From: Hydrangea macrophylla
Taxonomy: Eukaryota; Streptophyta; Magnoliopsida; Cornales; Hydrangeaceae
DNA length: 64,000 nucleotides
Reading direction: 5' to 3'
Assembly (NCBI GenBank): GCA_033977485.1
Contig: CM066992.1
Coordinates: 105,511,450-105,575,449, forward strand
In this document: positions 54,818 to 64,000 of the stretch, in pieces
How positions within the stretch are numbered: position 1 is the first letter of the stretch
Layout: every line of letters starts with the position of its first letter
Notes under the pieces: generated by a model
Told to the model about the DNA's origin: nothing
Database searches by the model: none
What the model saw: the letters and a program-made list of their open reading frames with translations, nothing else
Program-made: the position numbers and the translations under genes

Positions 54818-56434
54818 TGTTAGGAAACTGCGTTCCCAGAATCCGTTGACAATGCGTATAAGTTGGTACTGCAAAAAATTTCATGAAATCTATAATAACC
54901 CTACAAGGGCGAAACTAGGGTTACCTTGAACTGCAAAATTGGATTGCTGTAGTAGACGAATCGAGAACACGGGCTCGATAACAGCTCACGATCTTCTACC
55001 GTATTCCTCTGCTGCCAGAATATCGAACTGAGTGTGGGCTCTTTCGAAATCCTTTTAGTTTTCTGCTCTTCCCTCTTTACGTTCTATTTTCTATTCCCAG
55101 TTATAACACTCTCTTTGATTGCTGTGACGATTCAATCCTGATCACATTGATCCGACAAAGATGTGTTCGTCAGGAGGATCAAACGATCTCCGATTTACTT
55201 GAATTTTTAACAGCAGCTCCGTCTCGACGTCAGGAACGTTGTGTAAAAAATTCAGCAACTTTCGATCAGTATCGAGCAGTCCGAAGCTCTTTTAGTGAGC
55301 GTTGTTCGACGCTAGCGATCTACACTCATATGTCTCTTGAATGCTCACAGAGACTAGGGTTTGGTGGAAACCCTTCTAGAAGAAAGCTAGGAGGTCAAGG
55401 GAAGCTTAGAATATGAAATCATGCAACCTGGGAGAAGAGCCAAGGCAGCATATATATAGGTTACGATAGGGACCATAAGAAGTCAATAAGGAATAGGCTT
55501 CCTTATGGAATTAGGAAACCCTAATTCGAACTGAATCAGATTCCTATTTCCATAAATTATAATTCATACCACTAAAGAATTATAATTGCACTCCTACCCT
55601 TATCTCAAAAATATATTTCGAGCTTCATGTTATTAAATGCTTATTATCTCGCCATGTTAAGATTACAGATATCCATTAATTAAATATAATTACTGACAAT
55701 CATATTTAATTAATTTCTTAAAATTCCTTGAGATCCTCTGCTTAACTTATCTGATATGTCGGATACAAAATTCACCTGCAGGGTTTGACATAATCAAAAC
55801 TTATAAGCTTTCTCAAGGGGATATCATCAATCCCAAAATTGAGACATGGATTCCATCATTAATTAATATCCACCACACAATTAATATTGCCACCCAATCC
55901 AATGAGATATTGATCCATTTAAGGATCTCACCCTTTTAGGGATCAAAGTATAAATATCAAATGTACGTGTCTATAAATTAAATTAGGATTTAGAGCATAA
56001 GCACTCATAATTGCCATGAGGTATTAATTATCTTATAAGTCAGTATAAAGATAATTACCCCAAGTCGGTCCTGTTTAATACACAAAATGTACCAGCATGG
56101 TGAGTTGAAACTATATCGTTTTCCGCAGCCAAGACAAACCTACTACAACACCATGCTGCAGTCCTACCGATGGTGTGTCCAATCCCATCTAAGACTGTAA
56201 ACCAAAATCTTACATTCTATAATATCTGATGGCCTGATCTTCCGTGTGTAAGCCGAACTCTACACACCAAACCACCTACTATATAGAATGAGAGACACAC
56301 ATGCATAATATTAAATAAATAATATAATACAAACATTGCCCACACAGATTCTCACAAAAATGGAGCAACTGATTTTATTAAATGAATAATAAATCAACTA
56401 CATAAAGCATGGCTTTTAGTATATATCCCTAACA
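54818..56434 (-). repeat. 5' LTR of copia element
   Basis: 1617 bp, partner of 47628-49244. Differences are visible at the start (tgttaggaaactgcg against tgttagaatactgcg) and at scattered sites. Confidence 0.95.
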
Positions 56435-57044
56435 AGAAGGAGCACGTGGTCACCGTGCCATTTTGTGGAGCTGATATAGGCATTAAGGTCGCACGATTGA
56501 AGAGAAGAATCGTGGGTCTTACCCTTTCACGTGGACTTTTTGGCGAGGAGTCGCGGATTGGGAATATGGACGGGCACGTGAATCTCCGGCGACTAGTATG
56601 AAATGTAGAGATGTGAATGCGGACATGTTTATCATTCATGTGCATATGTTGTTTTATTCACTAAGCATTAGCTTACACAAATCGAAATATGTGTGGTTAT
56701 TCAAATAACCATTGCAGGTGTAAATGCTGGCGAGGAATCACAGAAGTGAGCACGAGGGTTGGGAGTTCGCTTGGGAGGCAACTTGAATGTTAATCTTGTA
56801 GTTTTGGGATAATAGGATGTCGTAATAAGAATTTTTATCGTTTTAACTTATGTTTAACTTCGTATGATAGAATGGATTTTAAACCGTTGTAATAGTTAGT
56901 GACATGTTGTAATCCTGCTTTAGAAATGTTTTAATACAGCTAGGATTACTTTGGATTGAGTTTGGATTGAGTGGTTGATCCTTGGTGAAAGTTAGGAAGT
57001 TTTTAAAACTTAAAATTCTACAGATTGGGCTACTGCCAGGGGAG

Positions 57045-57336
57045 CAGTCGATTGGTCTAGTGTTCAGGCGACTGAACCCCTGTGCCTGCTAGCTACTGCT
57101 TCTTATTATGGCAAAAGCAGTCGACTGGGCCATGCCTCAGTCGACTGGGCCATGCCTCAGTCGACTGGACCTCTATAAGTTAATGTGTTTATTTTGATTC
57201 TGCCTGATTCAGTCGACTGAAGGCTGGAGGCCCAGTCGACTGACCCTAGTCTCAGTCGACTGGAATTGCTATTAAACCCTTTTGAAAACTCCCTGCCTTC
57301 TTCAGTCGACGGAGCAGTCGATTGAGCAGTCGACTG
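57045..57336. repeat. CAGTCGACTG palindrome array in solo LTR B
   Basis: Copies or near copies start at 57045, 57065, 57118, 57138, 57158, 57210, 57233, 57253, 57303, 57315 and 57327. Spacings are 20, 53, 20, 20, 52, 23, 20, 50, 12 and 12. The 57138-57167 unit looks like a local duplication not present in solo LTR A. Confidence 0.85.
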
Positions 57337-57657
57337 AACCTCTGGTTTTAAAATGTGTTTTGTTTTTCCGCTGCGTGTGTTCTTCAAACTAATTTTTGGG
57401 AACGTTAATGAATTGGGTTAGCCTCGGTGGCGTGCCACGGGCTCCGATTCTGCTATTGTGGGACCGGGCTGTGACACCAGGCCCCTTTGGAACCCAGCCC
57501 CCTTTGGGTTGAAGGAATGCGACCAACCACACTAGCAGTCATGTCTTCTATAATCTAAGTGTAGCAAAATTATAATGTACAAGTTCAGTGGGTACCATGG
57601 TACCCACTGGTTTCCATGTAGCTACGCTTTACTGGTTTCCATGTAGCTACGCCCCTG

Positions 57658-58944
57658 TATATATATATATATATATTTGAGTGTATATGAATCTTATATA
57701 TATATATATAGTGGCTATATAGCTAGCTAGCTTCCAAACATGCCAAAGAATATGACAAGTAGTAAATCATCAAGGAACAAAAGAGCTAGCTTAATTGAGA
57801 GTGTATATTCAGCATGGTGGTTGAGCTTAAAATCATTTCTAGTCTAGAAAAAAAGAGAGTAATATTTTAGCTCATTTACATATGGGTTGTTCATCAACTT
57901 TGGGCTAGATTTCATTTCTTGTTAGTCTAACATTTACTAACTTGTTTTTTCTTTTTCAATGAAGTGTTTGAGAAGTTCTGCAGTCACATGATTGCATTTT
58001 GTTCCGCCAAGTAAAACTATATATGATTATGTACAACGGTAACCAAACTCAAACTTTACCCAAAATTTTGCTTACAATATTTCCTCTCTGTCAAACTATA
58101 TAAAATTTCACCCCCTTAATAATGTAGAATGAGACATGTATAGATATATATATACATATATATAATGGTCCCCACCTCTCATGAGAAGAGCAAAAAAGAT
58201 TTTGGGTCAAAAAAGCATCATTGCCAGAGTACTACCAAGAAACAATATTTGTCAATTCTTTGTCTTTCTCAACTTTTCTTTTCTTTGGCAATTTTGTCTT
58301 CCTTTAGTTGGATTACCCATGTAGCATTAGTCAAAAGGTTAAACAAAAGTTCACTATCACTAATTAACATTATGCACCAAGTCTTGATGGTAAAGTTACA
58401 CCCTCAGTGATTGTGATTTTAACTGAAAATTCATTTTTACTAACCCCGTAAAAGCATTTTTCCTAATAGTACGTACTACTGTTTAAATATTAATGAGAAA
58501 TCTTAGTCATATATACTTTGTAGGATTGATCGAAATTCATTTATTATAAATCACCCACAAATCACATGTATCACTTGAACTCTTTCGAACTAGAGATCCC
58601 AACAATTTTTAAAAGGGAAGATATATGAGTTCTAATTATAATTGTAATCTCATTAAATAAAAAATTAAAAGCTAATTTTGAAGCAAAAAAAAAAAAAAAT
58701 TAAGACAACTTTTCTAAAGCAAATTAAGTTATTATATATATATATATATATATAAGTTAGAAAAGATATGGAGTACTACTACATATATATAGTATTAATG
58801 GTCTCAAAAGGACAGAGCACATGGTTAGGCCTTGGCAATGGCAGCTAGTTTCACGTGTACAACCACATTGCTTATATGCCTTTCATTATTAAAGAAACAC
58901 CAGAAGAATACGTACAAACCCTGAAAGTTCCCACCCAACAACTG
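57658..58944. other. Spacer without genes
   Basis: AT-rich, with TA microsatellites near 57658 and 58145, and another at 58736-58754. No credible ORF: the 81-codon frame at 58165-58410 has no homology that I recognise. Confidence 0.4.
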
Positions 58945-60122
58945 GGAGTTGTTTCCACAAAAATTATTTTTTTATTACTTATTTATTAAATAAGAGTGTG
59001 TTTTAACTTAAAAATATTTTTAGGGTAAGTCGGTGTTACTAAAACCGAGATTAAGAAAATCGGCCTTACTAAAACCGACTTTTTTTTTTAAAGTCGGTCT
59101 TAGTAAAACCGCCTTTAAAATATATATTTTTTTTTCAAAAAAATAATTTTCAGAAAAGAAAAATGATTTGAAAAATAAAAAAACAAAATAATAAAAATAA
59201 AAAATCGGTAATAGAAAAACCGACATTAAAGTCGGTTGTTATAACACCGACTTTCACTTTGTTGCTATCACTTTTTATTTTCTTTCTTTCTTTTTTTCTT
59301 TTTCCACTTTGTTTATGTAAAGCTAATTTGGTCTTAGACTATTGCTATGGCTTCAAATTTTGATTCCAAATGTTTAGACTATTCTTCCCGAATTTTGATT
59401 TCAAATTTTGATTCCAATTTGATTCCAAATGTTTGGACCATTGCTATTGTTTCCAAATTTTTGCAATGCTATGGTTCCAAATTTGATTCTCAATATTTTT
59501 AGTTTTTATTTTTGGGACAATGAGACCAAGGGATGGTCCTGTGGTAATAGCTTCCATACCACCTGTAAGTGTTTGTAGGTTCACGTCTCATAAAGTAGGG
59601 GGTTATGGGGTGGGAGAGTATATCCCCTTGTGTAGATTAGAAAAAGGAATAGTAATAATAAAATTAGGAATCAAAATTTGGTAAACATGGCATTACAAAA
59701 ATTCGGGAACAATAGTCTAAACATTTGGAATTAAAATTTGAAGCCATAGCAATAGTCTAAGACCAAATTAGCTTTACAAAAAAAAAAAAAAAAAGAAAGA
59801 AAATAAAAAGTGATAGCAACAAAGTGAAAGTCGGTGCTATAATAATCGACTTTAATGTCGGTTTTTCTAATACCGAATTTTTTTTATAAAATCATTTTTC
59901 TTTTTTGAAAATTATTTTTAAAAAAAATATATATATATATATATATATATTTTAAAGTCGGTTTTACTAAGACCGACTTTAAAAAAAAGTTGGTTTAGTA
60001 AAGTCGATTTTCTTAATCTCGGTTTTAGTAACACCGACTTACCTTAAAAATGTCTTTAAGTTAAAATACACTCTTGTTTAATAAATAAGTAATAAAAAAA
60101 CAATTTTTGTGGAAACAACTCC
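58945..60122. mobile_element. Fold-back element with an 8-bp target duplication
   Basis: 1178 bp, ends GGAGTTGTTTCC inverted at 60122. The flanks are aacaactg on both sides (58937-58944, 60123-60130), which fits hAT. The arms are about 500 bp. Each outer arm holds hairpin phrases built on aaagtcggt and accgactt. The 160-bp centre is not symmetric and looks SINE-like (59515-59660). Confidence 0.75.
59515..59660 (+). repeat. Possible SINE fragment at the centre of the fold-back element
   Basis: gatggtcctgtggtaatag resembles an internal A box, and ggttcacgtctc about 50 bp on resembles a B box, the spacing of tRNA-derived SINEs. No A-tail or clear duplication. Low confidence. Confidence 0.3.
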
Positions 60123-60130
60123 AACAACTG

Positions 60131-60670
60131 AAATTTTGAGTGACTGTTGAGAGTTTTAATTGTCTACGAGTCATTCCCCCAACTCCCGAGCCGTAATATT
60201 AAAACGTGGATTAATTGATTGAGCCAATTATATAGTACTATTAATTAATGTGATTCCTTTCGTTTTGTTTTTCATATCTCACAGTCACAGAGGATATAAA
60301 TGATAAATCTTTAACAAATTAAGCTAGGCCTGGTCAAAAGACGTATTTTTGACCACTGGCCTAGTTGGTTCACGGGCCGTACGTGCGGAGCAAATCTCAT
60401 TGATCAACTATATATATAGGATATAAGCTTACTGACGGACGGATATATATAAAGTCTAAGTTTGAAACAATTATTACGACGTGGATCAATTCGTCGAATG
60501 CTAATATATATATATAATTTCATTATTAATTGTGGGCCTCATGGCTCATGTAAAGAAGCTCATAGACGCTCAGAACAAAATAACTTTCAAATTGATGTGC
60601 AAATATTGAGTCTTTGATTTTGTAATAAAGAATGTAAATCAAGTTCTTATCCTTAATTATTTCAAATATA
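60131..60670. other. Spacer without genes
   Basis: AT-rich with TA repeats (60404-60416, 60504-60517). Nothing recognised. Confidence 0.4.
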
Positions 60671-60852
60671 GAGAACCCTTCTCATGAGGACTCCCTCACT
60701 CTATTAAAATGAGGACTTCTGTTTACAGCTTTTGGATCCAGTTTTCATTAAGGGTACCGAAGTAATTTCACATACTGAAAACTGGATCCAATGACTGTAA
60801 ACAGAAGTCCTCGCTTTGTTAAAATGAGGACACCCTCATAAGAAGGGTTATG
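60671..60852. mobile_element. Mutator-like MITE
   Basis: 182 bp inverted repeat (gagaacccttctcatgagg / inverse cataacccttcttatgagg). The arms share gaggacttctgtttacag. Flanks are ttcaaatata on both sides (60661-60670, 60853-60862), a 10-bp duplication in the 9-11 bp range of Mutator-like elements. Confidence 0.65.
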
Positions 60853-61071
60853 TTCAAATATATATATATAAAGAAAAGGAGGTTTTGATGTCCTTTGGAA
60901 CAACATGGAGCTTATTAATTTCAAAGTCTTTATGTCCAAGAGGCCAAGAGAAGCATTTGAATTTAACAACCTTAGTCTACCAACAATATTGCTTCTGTTT
61001 CTTGCCTTCCTTCTGGATATATGGCTAGAAAAAAACATTCTTTCACAAACCCTCATGGAAAGTGATTTAGT

Positions 61072-61126
<55 letters not shown>
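61072..61126. repeat. (CT)n and (TA)n microsatellite
   Basis: About 40 bp of CT followed by TA repeats. Confidence 0.95.
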
Positions 61127-61127
<1 letters not shown>

Positions 61128-61701
61128 ATTGCAATGCAATGGTAGTACAATAAAAGAAGGGTCATGTTAATATGTGCTCTTAGGTCATATGTTTTGGTTT
61201 CAAAAGTGGAAATAAATAAGGAAGACAAACATTGAACCCCACACCGGACACTAAAACCCACACCGTATTCCTTGTTTATTTTTACGTTTAGAACTTTAAC
61301 ATATGCCTTAAAGGCACATATTAACAAAACCCATAAAAGAAAAACTGGCAATATTCATATTAATTACTCTCACCTCGATCTTCAACTAAAAGCAAAGGGC
61401 CGGGAGTTCTTACTTTCAATTAATGTGATTGGTTTGTAAGTACTCTTGATGATTCCAAGGTTGTTTTCCGGTCCGAATTTTTTTGTGACTTAATTATACA
61501 TACTTTGCATATATTTTAGACCTAATATGATAAATTTATAATATCAATCATAGGGGGATTTTCGACCTATTTATACATATTTTGTATATATTTTAGATCT
61601 AATATGACAAATTTATAATACCAAAGGAGACTTTAATAATTTTTAAGGAAACTTAACTGTAAAATATACTTTTTAAAGTACAAAAGTACAATTTTTAAAA
61701 G
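61127..61701. other. Spacer without genes
   Basis: Contains two diverged copies of gacttatttatacatattttg...agacctaatatgac (near 61488 and 61565). These resemble the inside of the hAT-like MITE at 31580, so this is probably another decayed relative. No ORF. Confidence 0.35.
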
Positions 61702-62944
61702 AAGGTAGCTGGTAAGGGCAGGTGCATTTTTTAATTTGGGCACCTCTTTTTAAGTTAAAAAATCAAATTTTTATCTTTTACTGTAATTAGTAAGGGCACC
61801 TCACTTATTGTACTATATATATATATATGTGGGTAAATTGCAAATTACACTCCAATAGTTTAAGAGTTGTGACAGTTTGGTCCCTATAGTTTCAATTTTG
61901 GCAATTTACTCTCTTTCCAGCCCTCAAATTGTGCAAAATCCACCCAATTACAAAATAAGCAAGGGTACAATGGGAATATCACATTATTTCTTGCCCAAAA
62001 TGACCCCATAATCTATCCCATAATTTTTTCACGGAAGTTTTGTATTATAAGCTTAATTTTTTTATTTATTTTTATCAATTTCACTTTGATATTAGTGTAC
62101 AAGTGCGTGTCCAGCATTAAATGTATCAGATTATTTAAAAGATTACAAGATATTATCATGTGGTTTAAAAGATTATAAGATATTATCATATTATTATAAA
62201 TTTTAAGTATATCAGATTGTTTAAAAGATTATAAGTTATTTATGGGATAGTGATGGTAATAGTGATGGCGATCCACGGTTGTGGTGGAGACGCGATGGCA
62301 ATAGTGGTGGTGGTGGTGGCAACGACGGCGATGGTGATGGTAATCGACGACGATGGTGGTGTTGGCCGGCGATCATCGCCGATGGTGATGGCGATGGCGA
62401 TCTCTTTCTCTCTCTATACACGTGTTCCTTAAAAAAAAAAAAAAAAAAACCTAACTATACACGTGGCATGTGCATGTCCATATGCGTTCCTTTTGAATGC
62501 AGAATGTCGGATAGTGCATGTGCGCGTGCTAACAATACACAAAAGACTATTTTGGTCAACTAAATTTCATTGGGCATTTCATTAAACTAGTTCACGGGTT
62601 AGCCCAATCACGTAAAAAGTATCTAATGTGGCACCTAATCCTAATTAACCCAAAAAAAAAAAAAAAGAAAAAAAAAAAGAGGAGGACTAAAACTTATAAT
62701 AAGCTGAAGAAGGAAGAAATTAAGAAAGAAACAAAATAGGAATAAGTAAATAAATACAAAACTACACTGATTTATGAAACTAGTGGAGTGTAATTTGCAA
62801 TTTACCCATATATATATATATATATATATATAGTACAATAAGTGAGGTGCCCTTACTAATTACAGTAAAAGATAAAAATTTGATTTTTTAACTTAAAAAG
62901 AGGTGCCCAAATTAAAAAATATACCTGCCCTTACCAGCTACCTT
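61702..62944. mobile_element. Long inverted-repeat element
   Basis: 1243 bp. The arms (61702-61870 and 62785-62944) are inverted: aaggtagctggtaagggcagg and ccttactaattacag recur. aaaag lies on both sides (61697-61701, 62945-62949), a weak 5-bp duplication. The centre contains a GATGGT-type low-complexity stretch (62241-62401) whose ORFs are not real genes. No transposase. Confidence 0.55.
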
Positions 62945-64000
62945 AAAAGAAAGTTGTATGATTTAAAAAAAAAAAACTAGGGTGGACTTGAGCCCCTTAC
63001 CCTCGCATAAAGCTGCCCCCTGGTTGTTTTTACTTTCAAAGGGTGATGTTATATTTATAAGTCGCAAATTTTTATCTCAAATTAAAAAATGTTAGTATAA
63101 TGGAATAGTTTAAGACATGGTCCCACTAGTACAAATGGATGTACACCACTGCATGCCCACATTATATATATATATATATATTACAAATTTGAGATGCATA
63201 TAACATGTAGTGTGTATTTAAAATTAAAACATGCATGTACAAATTTGCTCAAAAGCATTATGTACATACAAAAACAGAAGGGGATGAATGAGAATATCCA
63301 AGCAAGCAGTCCTACCAAACTTTTATATTGAATAGACAAAAGTAAAGAGAGACTTTGTACAGAATCCCAAATGATCGAGGATCTTCTTTTATTTCCCACT
63401 GATCAGATTGTGTGCATTTTTAATCATAATGCTTCTCCTATGTATGTGTGTGTATATATATATATATATATATTTATTCAGAATCCCAAATGATCGAGGA
63501 TCTTCTTTTATAACATCTTTTTCTTTGAAGGATATATAAGGATAATTACGCCGACCTTGATCGGCTAAGATCAAAATACACGGACCTTTATCTTTTGTGT
63601 TATGTAAAATTACACTAACCTCCTTCATTGGAGATGGAACGTACCTAATAAAATAGATGTGGCAACCAATATCTCCCCTATCAAAAATGGAAACCAAAAA
63701 ATTAAATAGTGCAGACAAAGTTACCTATATGCTCCTAAAACAAAATATAAATGACCAATTTGAAAAAACAACACATTATGAAAGTACAAATTCAACATTA
63801 ATTAGACACTAAACATAATTCAAATACATATGGCAACATTTATTATATAAAACTTTTATTAAGTTTGGTAAGGATAAATTGGTGATAATAAAAAGTATTA
63901 AAAAAAAAATTAATAATGATAATTAACGGTCGACTGACAAAAAACTAACAGAAGGGGAAAAATGCTTTCCAACCCACACCTCAGGTCCTCAAGGGATTCA
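62945..64000. other. Spacer without genes
   Basis: AT-rich with TA repeats. A 33-bp direct repeat, including aatcccaaatgatcgagg, occurs at 63360 and 63479. No credible gene. Confidence 0.4.

Larger units (their letters stand above)
47628..56434 (-). mobile_element. Ty1/copia LTR retrotransposon, nearly intact
   Basis: 8807 bp on the minus strand; LTRs of 1617 bp at each end differ at about 16 sites by hand count (about 1%). Target duplication agaag (47623-47627, 56435-56439); the empty site is seen in solo LTR A at about 13626. Order is gag-protease-integrase-RT-RNase H, that of copia. One TGA and one lost zinc-finger Cys are the only coding damage I see. Lineage within copia not assigned. 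Confidence 0.95.
46528..57476 (-). mobile_element. Solo LTR B (same family as solo LTR A), split by copia
   Basis: LTR parts are 46528-47627 and 56440-57476, 2.14 kb. Target duplication ccagg (46523-46527, 57477-57481) is perfect. On the minus strand it starts TGTCACAGCC and ends GGTGTTATA, as in solo LTR A. TATA-like ctatatatag at about 47058-47068, with the palindrome array at 57045-57336 upstream of it. Confidence 0.85.
45569..57657. mobile_element. hAT-like element split by solo LTR B
   Basis: Starts CAGGGGCGTATTCAG (45569) and ends with the inverse of CAGGGGCGTAGCTAC (57657). Both ends are flanked by tatatata (45561-45568, 57658-57665), a possible 8-bp duplication but in low-complexity DNA. 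Interior is 45569-46527 and 57477-57657, about 1.1 kb. A 26-bp tandem duplication (tttccatgtagctacgc) precedes the right end, and a 93-bp tandem repeat lies at 46321-46500. No transposase. Confidence 0.5.

Noticed and set aside
62236..62432. ORFs rich in Val, Met, Gly or Pro and Ser
   Set aside because: They are translations of a GATGGT-type low-complexity stretch, open on both strands.

Overview
This is plant nuclear DNA, most likely from a eudicot (inference from the element families, AT-rich spacers and spliced, TATA-driven genes). No intact host gene is visible. The window is almost entirely nested transposable elements plus one endogenous pararetrovirus. Wherever an empty site can be reconstructed from the flanks, the order of insertion can be read.

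Bases 1-17388 hold a decayed, minus-strand plant-mobile-domain (PMD) gene. A 2.1 kb solo LTR (90-14664) splits one of its exons. That LTR is itself split by a 12.4 kb Ty3/gypsy element of the Tat type (891-13338; 620-bp LTRs, about 21 differences by hand count, TSD ggaat). The Tat gag-pol runs on the minus strand. Its 3' part carries two plus-strand (antisense) genes, each with its own TATA box and polyadenylation region. They look like a tandem duplication, and the second has four exons whose reading frame closes across all three GT-AG introns.

Bases 18082-32875 are a three-level nest. A fold-back element contains a PIF/Harbinger-like element (18809-32691, TSD TAA), which contains a very young Tekay/Del chromovirus (19600-30182, TSD ataaa, 2237-bp LTRs with no difference seen). 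The chromovirus has a gag-pol frame with a single stop and an extra acidic-protein ORF before gag. Its LTRs hold two clusters of the perfect palindrome CAATCGATTG, mostly spaced 19-21 or 25 bp. The unrelated-looking solo LTRs hold CAGTCGACTG at the same 20-23 bp spacing.

Bases 32938-40989 are an almost full-length endogenous caulimovirid on the minus strand (movement protein, coat protein, protease, RT-RNase H and a fourth ORF). It has a 558-bp inverted copy of its 5' end and is flanked by an 18-bp direct repeat. It is broken in several frames.

Bases 45569-57657 are a hAT-like element split by a second solo LTR (46528-57476), which is split by a young Ty1/copia element (47628-56434; 1617-bp LTRs about 1% different, TSD agaag). 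The remaining spacers carry MITEs, fold-back elements and microsatellites.
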